Shown one piece after another: positions 10,452 to 17,624 of a stretch of DNA of 17,624 bases (the stretch's first letter is position 1; each line of letters starts with the position of its first letter). This stretch comes from CAJBLF01 sp964424505 (GTDB taxonomy: Bacteria > Patescibacteriota > Gracilibacteria > Absconditabacterales > Absconditicoccaceae), in the NCBI GenBank assembly GCA_964424505.1, contig CAYRIQ010000017.1, positions 1 to 17,624 on the forward strand. Direction: 5' to 3'. The translations under genes and the position numbers were made by a program. The notes under the pieces are model-generated. The model did not search any database. It saw only the letters and a list, made by a program, of their open reading frames with translations, and had not been told where the DNA came from.

Positions 10452-11102
10452 ATGAAAACAACGATATCATTGCTTATAAGCACAATATGCATCTTATGAT
10501 TAGTTTGATGTGGAAAAAATACTATCTCACAAAATATACCCACACAACCAAATTCCCTTTTATCTTCTACCTCATCAACCATGTGTGCAAATGCAATACA
10601 AGATTATTTATCAAAAGCTGATATTACTGGTAAGGCTGGTAAACAAGTTAAAAAATGACATAAAATAACTGTTCATTATATCGGAAGATTAGATGATGAA
10701 AATATTTTTGATACAAGTATAGAAGAAATCGCAAAAGCATGCGGAAAATATATGTCAGGAAGAAATTACAATGAAGGACTTGCTTTTGAAGTATGAGCAG
10801 GGCAAATGATTGCATGATTCGACAAAGCTGTCGAAGGGATGAATATTGGACAAACAAAAACAATCCATATAGAAGCTAAGGATGCATATGGAGAACGAAG
10901 TGAAAAAAATATCATAAAAGTTCCTCGTGAACAGATACCTGACAACAATCAACTACAAAAATGAATGAAACTTATGGCAGGAAACGGGCAAGCATTTACT
11001 GTCTATGCGCTCGATGACAAAGAAGTAACCTTAGATGCTAATCATGAATTAGCAGGTAAAAAGCTAATCTTTGATATCACCATCAAAAACATTCAGGAAT
11101 AA
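10452..11102 (+). CDS. SlyD-like FKBP-type peptidyl-prolyl isomerase, lipoprotein
   Basis: A 216-residue predicted lipoprotein foldase. The signal peptide MKTTISLLISTICILGLVGC ends in the lipobox LVG|C with Cys20; both Gly16 and the -1 Gly19 are TGA codons. The FKBP core starts at KKGHKITVHYIGRL. It continues through FEVGAGQMIAGFDKAVEGM, a TIHIEAKDAYGE strand and PREQIP. An inserted flap-like segment (MKLMAGNGQAFTVYALDDKEVTLDANH) and ELAGKKLIFDITI follow. This order, with DxNHxLAGKxLIF, is SlyD-type, so isomerase and chaperone activity on exported proteins is likely. Six TGA codons are in frame. A longer start at ATG 10410 has a Shine-Dalgarno-like AGGA (10401-10404) 5 bases upstream and would add 14 residues (MITTKPLLIYHKKN). 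I prefer 10452 on signal-peptide length, but either is possible. The divergent neighbour is the PKD protein, a plausible folding client (inference). Confidence 0.9.
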
Positions 11103-11125
11103 TTTTTATTGATTTTTTATAAAAA

Positions 11126-11551
11126 ATGATTCACAAGGACAAACCAGACAACTTTAGTCCTAAATTTGAAGTCGTGAGTTGTTTTGTAGAATATGACAAT
11201 GAAATATTACTCTTACTGAGACAAGATCATAAGCCAGAACCAAACACCTACGGCGTCCCCGCAGGAAAAGTCGATGAAGGAGAAACAGCAATGCAAGCGA
11301 TACAAAGAGAGGTTTGGGAAGAAACAGCAATCGAGCTGACAGATCCAACACATGTTCAAAAACTCTATGTAAAATATCCTGATTATGATTTCACGTACCA
11401 CATATTTCACAAGAGATTTGATGAGAAACCAAACGTTACGATCAATTCCAACGAACATAAACACCATAGACGATCTCATCCAAAAAAGGCATTGGAACTA
11501 GACCTTATCCAAGATGAAGACGCGTGTATTAAATTATTTTACGGAGAATAA
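11126..11551 (+). CDS. Nudix hydrolase
   Basis: A 141-residue Nudix-fold pyrophosphohydrolase. The Nudix box is GKVDEGETAMQAIQREVWEE (from about residue 49), with the catalytic REVWEE motif. The Gly that normally follows EET is Ala here (EETAIEL), a tolerated but unusual change. The preceding YGVPAGKV matches the usual WGxPxGKV block. Codon 116 (11471-11473) is CGA in EHKHHR-x-SHPKKAL, where relatives have the conserved Trp of WVxPxEAL; this again suggests CGA = Trp. The substrate cannot be told from sequence. It is the only gene here with no in-frame TGA, but it has few glycines. It starts 23 bases after the FKBP stop, probably on the same transcript, and is followed at once by a strong terminator. 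Confidence 0.92.
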   Translation: MIHKDKPDNFSPKFEVVSCFVEYDNEILLLLRQDHKPEPNTYGVPAGKVDEGETAMQAIQREVWEETAIELTDPTHVQKLYVKYPDYDFTYHIFHKRFDEKPNVTINSNEHKHHRRSHPKKALELDLIQDEDACIKLFYGE

Positions 11552-11557
11552 AAAAAC

Positions 11558-11588
11558 AAAGAGGTTTGAGCAATCAGCCTCTTTTTTT
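11558..11588 (+). terminator. Intrinsic terminator after the Nudix gene
   Basis: AAAGAGG (11558-11564) pairs perfectly with CCTCTTT (11578-11584) across a 13-base loop, and the T-run continues to 11588. It begins 7 bases after the Nudix stop codon. It would end the FKBP-Nudix transcript. This is the clearest terminator in the window. Confidence 0.8.
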
Positions 11589-11591
11589 ATG

Positions 11592-11870
11592 CAAAAAAAT
11601 AAAACCTCTACCACAACGATAGAGATTTTTTTTGGTCGCCATTATTAAATCAGCATGAAATGTAGGTCGAGCAATGGGACCGCGCAACTGCACGGTCGCT
11701 AGCAATACACGAAAAAAGTAAATCCATGATACTGCCCTAATGGCAGACAGCCTGTCCCGCATGAAACTGCGGGAAGGGGTTTCCTGGCTACGGCAGGTAA
11801 ATTTGGTTTCTTTTTTTGCCTGGAAGAAAAAAAGAAACGCCCAGCCAGCGAGGCGATAAAGAAAATATAA
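11592..11870 (-). ncRNA. Candidate structured RNA or mobile repeat between tsaD and the Nudix gene
   Basis: This stretch holds no convincing gene, is visibly richer in G+C than its surroundings, and contains a chain of perfect hairpins. Going along the minus strand: a 12-bp stem (11838-11827 with 11817-11806, 9-base loop); a 6-bp stem (11773-11768 with 11761-11756); a 5-bp stem (11746-11742 with 11736-11732); an 8-bp stem with a 4-base loop (11697-11690 with 11685-11678); and a terminator hairpin at 11634-11601. In the 8-bp stem and in the terminator, one pair is G-U on the minus strand but C-A on the plus strand, which favours minus-strand RNA. AGCAAT flanks the 8-bp hairpin as a direct repeat (11670-11675, 11701-11706). 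It could be the tsaD 3' UTR, an independent small RNA, or an inserted repeat. Family not recognised. Confidence 0.45.
11601..11634 (-). terminator. Intrinsic terminator for minus-strand transcripts from tsaD
   Basis: CTCTA (11606-11610) pairs with TAGAG (11620-11624). Including a G-U pair on the minus strand, the stem extends to 10 positions with flanking A/T pairs and a 9-base loop. On the minus strand it is followed by a T-rich tract (11604-11592). On the plus strand the wobble becomes a C-A mismatch, although T follows on that side too, so weak bidirectional action is possible. Confidence 0.6.
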
Positions 11871-11877
11871 ACGTTTA

Positions 11878-12975
11878 TTATTGTATATACTCTAGTATTC
11901 CTGCCAATCCAATCATCGCAGCATTGTCCATAGAATAGACTTTTTTCACGGGCCTCACTACTTCAGCTTCAGGCATTTTATCTTTGGCATATGATTGAAG
12001 ATATTCTCGTAATCTATCATTACACGATACTCCTCCAGCCAATCATAAAGTCTTTGCATCAAAGGCGATTCCTGCACGAACTAATTTTTTTATCATCACT
12101 TCAACAACCGCTTCTTGGAATTCATACGCAATATCACACACTAATTCCTCTGGAATTTCGGTTTTTCAACTTTCAACTTTCAACTTTCAACTTTCAACTA
12201 ATTTTTTTAATAAAAATGAAACCTGACTTTTCATTCACGAAAAACTAAATTCAAAAGTTTCCTTGGAAAGAAAGATACGCTTAAATTTTACGTCATTATT
12301 GGAGTTTCCTTGCAAAGCTTTTTCAGAGATCCATTGTCATCCAGGATAAGGACCACCCAGCATTCTCGCAACCTTATCAAAGCACTCACCTGCCGCATCA
12401 TCCAAGGTATATCCTACTTTTGCTATTCTATATCCTCAAAACGAATGAAAAACAATTCACGGATAATTATCTATTCATGACTTATTAATACTATCTGATT
12501 CTTGCATCTTGGAACTTATATCTTGAGTCTCTACATAGTAGATATCATTGTGTCCGCCACTCGCCGTTAGCACCACAAGTGGAAATTGAATATCTGAAAG
12601 AGTTCTATCGAGCAAAAGCGAAAAAAGGTGTCAGTAAATATGATTTACATGGACCAAAGGTTTTATAAAATAACTAGCAAGCAAAGAAGCTACTGCTTTT
12701 CCAACTACAAGAGAACCAGGAAGTCATGGATGAACTGTTACACTGACAAAATCTACATCTTTAATTTTATCAAAACCAATATTTTTAATGACTTCAATAA
12801 TTTTTTCAAAATGAAGTCTAGACGCTATTTCTGGAACCACGCCTCAATATTTTTGATGATCACTTATCTGTGAATATGCCAACAACGCATCAACCGAAAA
12901 AATTTGCCCATCAAAGTCTACGATACCTACAGAAGTATCATCACAACTAGTTTCTATCGCTAGAGTCTTTACCAT
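11878..12975 (-). CDS. tsaD: tRNA N6-threonylcarbamoyladenosine transferase TsaD
   Basis: It transfers the threonylcarbamoyl group to A37 of ANN-decoding tRNAs, working with TsaB, TsaE and TsaC. The 365 residues begin MVKTLAIETSCDDTSVGIV, the Kae1/TsaD signature start. The metal-binding HxxxH is VNHIYGHLFS. Other family blocks are VLTASGGHND, LDDAAGECFDKVARMLGGPYPG, FSFSGMKSQV, IAYEFQEAVVEV, LAGGVSCNDRL and YSMDNAAMIGLAG. Eleven TGA codons are in frame, mostly at family glycines. Between FSFSGMKSQV and ELVCDIAYEFQ lies a loop encoded by five tandem 7-base repeats (12164-12198), giving VESGKLKVESGK. The single CGA (NDRL-x-EYL) sits where relatives often have Arg, so it is neutral or contrary to CGA = Trp. 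ATG 12975 is the only in-frame start fitting the family N-terminus. TAA is at 11880-11878. Confidence 0.95.
12164..12198 (-). repeat. Heptamer tandem repeat inside tsaD (TTTCAAC x5 on + strand)
   Basis: Five exact copies of TTTCAAC run from 12164 to 12198. On the coding strand the unit is GTTGAAA. Because 7 is not a multiple of 3, the repeat is read in all three frames over 21 bases (VESGKLK), and one of those codons is TGA. It therefore stays open only when TGA is sense. Gain or loss of a single unit would frameshift tsaD downstream of the loop. Confidence 0.95.
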
Positions 12976-13071
12976 ACCATGTACATACATATAAAATATT
13001 TATTGCTAGTTGACTAATAAAGCTAAATTTGCTTTTTTTAGTATTTCTATATACAATATATAGATATGATT

Positions 13072-13077
13072 TATAAT
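13072..13077 (+). promoter_or_regulatory. Candidate -10 box for the S1-domain gene
   Basis: A perfect TATAAT lies 16 bases before ATG 13094, so the transcript would have a leader of about 10 bases or fewer. The only -35 candidate, TACAAT 16 bases upstream, is weak. The 118-base gap 12976-13093 is shared with the divergent tsaD, for which no clear promoter was seen. Confidence 0.3.
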
Positions 13078-13093
13078 GTAAAGAAAAATTCCC

Positions 13094-14767
13094 ATGGCAA
13101 AGACACAAAATATTACCAATATGGAAGAACTTAATGAGCGAGTCATAGATTTATCAAAAACAGAAAGACAGCAACAAGATACAGCAAAAACGATATCAGA
13201 CGTTCTACAATATATTGTGGATGACCAAAATAAAAAAGCAATAAGATACAAAGAAAATTTTAAAAATTGGGTATATGAAAAACTAGAGCACAAAATATGG
13301 AAAAAATATTTTCCTGGAAAAAATAAAAAAGAAATTCTCATAGAAGCACAAAAAAATGATACTACAAGAAACATGTGGAAACAATATGATAGAGAAATCA
13401 GAAATACCAATTTTGAAAAAGACCGAAGAAGTAAAAAGGATATTTTTGAAAACATCAAACGTGTATTTAATAAAGAAATTACTCGTCATACAGGAAGTGA
13501 TATTGATAAAGAAGCTGGGCTTTATCTTCTTCATTTATTAGGATATTTTAAAGACAAAGATAACGAGACAAAAACATATCACAAAAATGAAGTAGCACAT
13601 GGTGAAAGAGGTAAAAAATGAGTAACATATGATACAGGTGGGACTTTAGATGGTTTAGAAGTTATTCCAACAAAGCATATTATCCAAAATGGGAAACACA
13701 AAGGGAAAGAGTATGTATCATTATTTAACGCACTCGCTGTACTAGACGAACATGACAAAAAGATTTGAACCAACTATATTATTACGTCAAAAAATATTAT
13801 AAAACCTACATCAAGTACGCATATAATGTATGAGCTGTTCAAAGAATTAGATGGTATAAATCCAAAATATGCAAATCAGATAAAAAGATTTGTAGATTTT
13901 GTGGACAAAACAGATAGTAAATATTATCAATTTAGTGGCAAAGATCTACAAGCAGAAAATCATACACTTTTTAGTCTTCATAAAGCAATTCCTATACAAA
14001 AAATATATAATTATTTTAAAGATGATACACATACAGGATTTGAGGTACTCAGCAAATCCGAATTAGTAGAATTATGAGTTGAAGACATAAAAATACATGA
14101 GAAAAAACAATGAGAAAAAATAGAAATATTGAAAGCATTAGAAAAACAATGAAGATTTTGAAATCTCAATGGAAAAAAATTTATATTTGCCAAATGACAA
14201 GAATTCAATGGTGGGCAAAGTATCTCATCACATCTATACTCATGATTATTTCAAATATTTCAAAGTGGTGATCTCTATATATATCATCCCGAAAAACTCC
14301 CTTCAAAAATATGTGGATTTGCTACAGATGGACATTTTTTGATCATCAAAAAAATAGCAGTAGCAGATCTAGAAATGATACTCAATACCTTCAAATTTGG
14401 AGAAGATAGCGAAAGAGGAATAAAAGAAAGTTTTCTTAAGTACAGAAAAGAGATTATGGAAGAAGATAAGAGAGAAAAAGAGAAAAAAGAGATAGAAATA
14501 ACTCAGAAAAATAACATCCAAAAAAACCTCAATCAACTACCAGAGCTCACAATGAATGATTTGAAACAAGGAAAAATATATATCGGAATCATCAATAACG
14601 TTCAATGAAAAAACATCTTCGTCAATATCTCTCCGACTATAGCCGGACTCATAAAAACAGAAACAAAAAGCAAAGAACTCGTTAAAGGAGAAACAATTAA
14701 AGTAAAAATAAATACCATGGTGGAAGAAAATGGAAAATTACGTTTAAACTTAGAACAAGTAAACTAA
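13094..14767 (+). CDS. Uncharacterised protein with C-terminal S1-like RNA-binding domain
   Basis: A 557-residue protein with nine in-frame TGA codons. The first ~150 residues are charged and probably helical. A central block has HGERGKKGVTYDTGGTLDG (about residues 169-187). It is followed by TSSTHIMYELFKELDG and RFVDFVDKTDSKYY. The spacing and the Asp-rich motifs remind me of DHH-superfamily-related proteins of CPR bacteria, but I see no true DHH triad, so this is only a hint. A Lys/Glu-rich coiled-coil stretch (around 450-480) leads to the last ~70 residues, GKIYIGIINNVQGKNIFVNI...GLIKTE...VKVKI-like strands...KLRLNLEQV. These match an S1/OB-fold RNA-binding domain. The stop TAA 14765-14767 overlaps the convergent flippase stop. 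An RNA-related role is inferred from the S1-like end only. Confidence 0.8.
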
Positions 14768-16317
14768 TACGTAACTTCTGAAACCGCTTCATCTACAGTC
14801 AACCCTTTAGCAATTTTTTTTATCATTGGCAAAGAAATATAAACAACAGTAAGATTAAGCAGTATCGCTATAATAAAAAATCGTAAAATATTTATAGCCC
14901 AAAAAGAAACAATACCATAACCAACAGCTATCATAACCAATAAAATCAAAATCAGCATCCATCAAGTTTTTAAAGAAAATACTGGTGAAACATTTTTTAT
15001 TTTTCCTACTCGAATTGCACCAATCATAAAAATAAATTCGATAACCAATTGAGTAATAGCACCGCCCCAAAGTCCATAATGAGGAATAGCCCAAATTCAA
15101 AGAGGAATACCGACGAGAACTCAGATTAAATTTATTGGTAAAAGAACGTTCTGTTTTTCTACAGCGACAAAAAGATAATTATATACTTGTTTTACAAAAC
15201 TTCGCAAAAGCACTATACCAAGAAACGGCAAAACCTGATTTGATCATCGCGTAGTCAATGATGTAAATGTTCATAAAAATGCTTTTCAAGACACGATAAG
15301 GATAATCTGGTCAGCAAAAAGCCAAAAATTAATAGCAATCAAAGCTCATATCCATGTAATAAGTAAGAGTAAATTTCCCATACTTTTACGTTTATTGATA
15401 AGCGTATAATTTGAGATATTATGAAGTAAACTATTACCAAGTGCAGAGGGAATAATAAGCAATATTTCAATCAACGAAAGGGAAAGTGCTCGAACTCCAG
15501 TATAGTCATGTCATGATGATGTAGGATAAAACCATCATAAAAACAGAAGCACAATTAATGTATGGAAGCTACTCAAATAATATGACACTCAATATTGTCG
15601 GTTTTTAATTATAATATCTTTAGTAAATTTCCAGTCAAAGACAATCCTAAGCGGAAGAATTTTTCTAGCCCTAAAATGAATCTCTATATTTTGTCCAATA
15701 GAGCTTGCAACTACAGAAAACATAATACAACAAAATGCAATCAACGAAATAGTACTTCCATCAAAAGTCATATTTTTGTATATAAAAAACACGACAGGAA
15801 CAAGGATAGCAATTTGCGAAAGTCTCGCAGTAATCAACGTCCAGCTCAACTGATCCATTCTCCAAAAAATTTGGAGTGGTAATTGTTGTATCCCAGCAAA
15901 CATAAAACTTGCAGAAAAAATCATACCAAATGGCAAGCCTCGAACTAGATAAGGATTGGAAGTATATGCAGGTAAAAGATATGCTATTACAATAGCCAAG
16001 ATATAGATTACTGACATAATAATCACTCTTGTTCCGACAAATTTTCCATATTCTTGCTTGAGCTGTGTATAGTCAGGATCTTTATTTTGATCTTTAATTG
16101 AACCAAGTCTTTTGACGGCAAGCACATATAATCCAAGATCAGCCAACGCTGTCCAAATAGCAAAATATTTAAGAATAGTCGAGTAATCACCATATTGTAG
16201 TGGTCACAAATAAGGCGTTATGATTTTGATAGTCAAAAAGCCAAATAATGCACTTATAATCCTACCTATAAGTTGCCACGCCGCATCTTTGATAACAAGT
16301 TTATGTGAAGAAACCAT
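14764..16317 (-). CDS. Oligosaccharide (Wzx/MurJ-like) flippase
   Basis: A 517-residue polytopic membrane protein, ATG 16317 to TAG 14766-14764, with about eleven TGA codons. The N-terminus VIKDAAWQLIGRIISALFGF followed by ITPYLGPLQYGDYS is typical of the polysaccharide-biosynthesis/MATE-like flippases. These usually begin with a short helix, then a YLGPxxYGxYS motif. Many hydrophobic helices follow, consistent with 12-14 membrane spans, and the C-terminus is a short charged tail. The likely role is moving lipid-linked sugars across the membrane for surface polysaccharide or glycoprotein; MurJ (lipid II) is the alternative. No glycosyltransferase cluster is in the window. It is the last gene of a minus-strand run after ksgA and a small membrane protein, and its stop overlaps that of the convergent S1-domain gene by 4 bases (14764-14767). 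Confidence 0.85.
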
Positions 16318-16359
16318 ATATAGTAAAAAATAGTAAATTACATCTGTAATGATAGAGTT

Positions 16360-16935
16360 TTAAATTTTCATCTTCCTCGACATTTTTTCCAAAGTTGTTT
16401 GATGATAATCACCCTGCATAGGCAAATAGGTATCAAGTTCAAGAAGAAAAGACCTAATATGATCCAATGAATCGTCAAATGTATAAATCATATGTCACTT
16501 TGCTGTCAACAAAACTATATTTTTTATTTGCTGAGTCTTAGGATACAATTCTATTACATATCAAGTAAATGATGATCGTGGATAACTTTTTGATCATATT
16601 ACGAGATGTATTTTATCTATACCAATTGATATTACTTGATTGTTTATTGTAGAATAATAAAAATATCCACCCAACAAAAAGAAAATTAAAAGAGCGCCAA
16701 TAATATTGTTATTAAATAAAGAAAGGATAAAAACACTGGAAAAAATCAGTGCAAATACCAAATACCATAGTTTATTTCTCTGAAATTTTTCTCCGTTGTA
16801 GACGAGTACACTCATAAAATAAATTAAAAGAGTAAAAAATTGGAAGAGTAAAAAACTAATAACACAATAACTATTTAGCAAATATTTTAATCTTAATAAT
16901 ATTTTAATTGAAATTATAATAGTTAATATAGGCAA
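16360..16935 (-). CDS. Small membrane protein, possibly with a PH-like C-terminal domain
   Basis: 191 residues with three TGA codons, ending at TAA 16362-16360. The N-terminal ~95 residues form about three to four hydrophobic segments (SYCVISFLLFQFFTLLIYF, LWYLVFALIFSSVFILSLF, IIGALLIFFLLGGYFYY). The soluble rest (ISIGIDKIHLVIGSKSYPRS...IELYPKTQQIKNIVLLTAKG) resembles a bacterial PH-like beta domain ending in a helix; this is a fold impression, not a recognised family. The start is uncertain. TTG 16935 is the only usual start codon that keeps the hydrophobic part, and a stop lies 13 bases further upstream. It begins 12 bases after the ksgA stop and ends 42 bases before the flippase start, so all three are probably co-transcribed. 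Confidence 0.65.
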
Positions 16936-16947
16936 ATTTGCAAGACT

Positions 16948-17624
16948 TTAGGATCTTTTGGAAAAAATCGTAGTCAAATCGTCCCAAGACAATTCTTCTA
17001 GTCTTTTGGAAGATAATGATAATGGAATTTCAAAAAATATATCTGATTTTTTTTGGATCATCTTTTGAATAGCTCACAACGTTTTTCTACTAAACGGTGC
17101 AAATACCTCCAAAAACTCTACAAACATATTCCACTCAATTGGTAGTTGTTCATTTTTAGTTGTTAGTTGGATTAAGCAACTTTTCACTTTAGGTACTGGC
17201 TTGAAACACTTTGCTGGCACTCACTTGAGATACGTAATGTCATAAGCAAAATTAAGCAGCCATCGAAGATATGATTTTTTCTTTGCATCAGTTTTAATCC
17301 TGTGTCCCACCTCATCTTGTACCATAAATATTCCTCAAGCATATGTTTGTTTCCCACATCAGAAAAATTTCCTAAGAATAGGAGACGTAATATAATATGG
17401 CAAATTCCCAACGACCAAAGTCTTTTCAGAATCAAGTTTTTTTTCTTTCAAAAGTTTTTCTCCATCAAGTTCTAATACATCACTCAATATAAATTCTCAA
17501 TTCTCAATTGTCAATTGTCCATTATCTCTGAACGTCGAATCTTTATCTACTACAAAAAAATTATCAGAAATATTCTGAATTAATTTGGTGATAGATCACT
17601 TCCCAGGCCCAATCTCTATCAACG
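16948..17624 (-). CDS. ksgA: 16S rRNA (adenine1518-N6/adenine1519-N6)-dimethyltransferase, N-terminus outside window
   Basis: KsgA/RsmA dimethylates two adjacent adenines in the 3' hairpin of 16S rRNA during small-subunit assembly. The visible 225 codons start in SAM-binding motif I (EIGPGKGSIT, with one Gly a TGA). The catalytic motif IV NLPYYITSPILRKFF and FMVQDEVGHRI follow. KSYLxWLLNFAYD then leads to CFKPVPKVKSCLIQL and FAPFSRKTLGAIQK, all KsgA blocks. TAA is at 16950-16948. Six TGA codons are in frame. One CGA (17265-17263) precedes Trp in KSYL-x-WLLN. Two loops are encoded by degenerate heptamer repeats (17493-17527 and 17143-17170), as in tsaD. Only the N-terminal ~30-40 residues are missing, beyond the window edge. 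Confidence 0.94.
17143..17170 (-). repeat. Degenerate heptamer repeat inside ksgA (TAGTTGT-type)
   Basis: On the + strand TAGTTGT occurs at 17143-17149 and 17157-17163 and TAGTTGG at 17164-17170. A diverged unit fills 17150-17156, so the 7-base phase is kept over four units. It encodes the QLTTKNEQL loop after the VPKVKSCLI strand. Confidence 0.75.
17493..17527 (-). repeat. Degenerate heptamer repeat inside ksgA (ATTCTCA/ATTGTCA-type)
   Basis: On the + strand: ATTCTCA at 17493 and 17500, ATTGTCA at 17507, ATTGTCC at 17514 and ATTATCT at 17521. These are five units in strict 7-base phase. They encode the GQLTIENGEFI loop, in which one Gly is TGA. Confidence 0.8.

Noticed and set aside
11461..11500. 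Possible frameshift in the Nudix gene where relatives have a conserved Trp block
   Set aside because: Reading frame and flanking motifs are intact on both sides; a CGA = Trp reading restores the expected residue without a frameshift.
11574..11762. Minus-strand 62-codon reading frame with a Cys/Arg-rich end
   Set aside because: It lies across the perfect hairpins and the terminator of the candidate structured RNA, has no start signal and no recognisable domain. Treated as a by-product of the RNA or repeat.
12164..12198. Heptamer repeats as a CRISPR array
   Set aside because: Units are 7 bases with no spacers and lie within coding sequence.
13019..13042. Hairpin AAAGC...GCTTT followed by T-run between tsaD and the S1-domain gene
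   Set aside because: Looks like a terminator on the plus strand, but no plus-strand gene lies upstream of it there; the stem is only 5 bp and the region is a divergent promoter gap.
13006..13458. 150-codon minus-strand frame opposite the start of the S1-domain gene
   Set aside because: Phe/Ser-rich antisense product of a Lys/Glu-rich gene that is open for 557 codons on the other strand.

Overview
The window is AT-rich (roughly one third G+C, estimated by eye) and reads as a genome fragment from a Patescibacteria/CPR bacterium that does not use the standard genetic code. Every recognisable gene except the small Nudix gene is interrupted by in-frame TGA. These TGAs sit where the families have glycine: the LysS class II motif 2, the KsgA SAM loop, the TsaD glycines, the dCMP deaminase GYxGSPAG loop and a lipobox. 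All readable genes end in TAA or TAG, never TGA. This is translation table 25 (UGA = Gly), known from Gracilibacteria (BD1-5) and Absconditabacteria (SR1). CGA codons also fall repeatedly where families have tryptophan (dCMP deaminase RPxWDEYF, the Nudix C-terminal W, the PKD YxW position, LysS TPPW). This suggests CGA = Trp as well, and favours the Absconditabacteria side. All coordinates below assume TGA is read through.

Layout. Positions 2-706 (+) hold the 3' part of a Ser-rich surface repeat protein, followed at 839-1981 (+) by a large type IV prepilin-like protein. A run of plus-strand housekeeping genes follows: lysS (2058-3683), a DNA polymerase III delta'-like clamp-loader subunit (3745-4656), a UPF0489/arginase-like protein (4736-5440) and dCMP deaminase (5510-6001). 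Converging on these, 11 bases away, is a minus-strand gene of about 1,418 codons for a membrane-anchored PKD/Ig-repeat protein (6013-10269). Across a shared promoter region lie a SlyD-like FKBP lipoprotein (10452-11102, +) and a Nudix hydrolase (11126-11551, +) ending in a good intrinsic terminator.

Between the Nudix gene and tsaD is a 326-base gap (11552-11877) that is visibly richer in G+C. It is packed with perfect hairpins whose G-U pairs fit minus-strand transcription, and it ends in a minus-strand terminator: a candidate structured RNA or mobile repeat. tsaD (11878-12975, -) carries five copies of a heptamer repeat in its coding region. A 557-residue protein of unknown function with a C-terminal S1-like domain (13094-14767, +) overlaps by 4 bases the end of a minus-strand cluster made of ksgA (N-terminus beyond the window edge), a small membrane protein and an oligosaccharide flippase.

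Most genes are translation, replication and nucleotide housekeeping (lysS, delta', dCMP deaminase, tsaD, ksgA) interleaved with cell-surface functions (repeat protein, prepilin, PKD protein, FKBP lipoprotein, flippase). That fits a small-genome, surface-attached CPR organism. No tRNA, rRNA, CRISPR array or transposase was seen.
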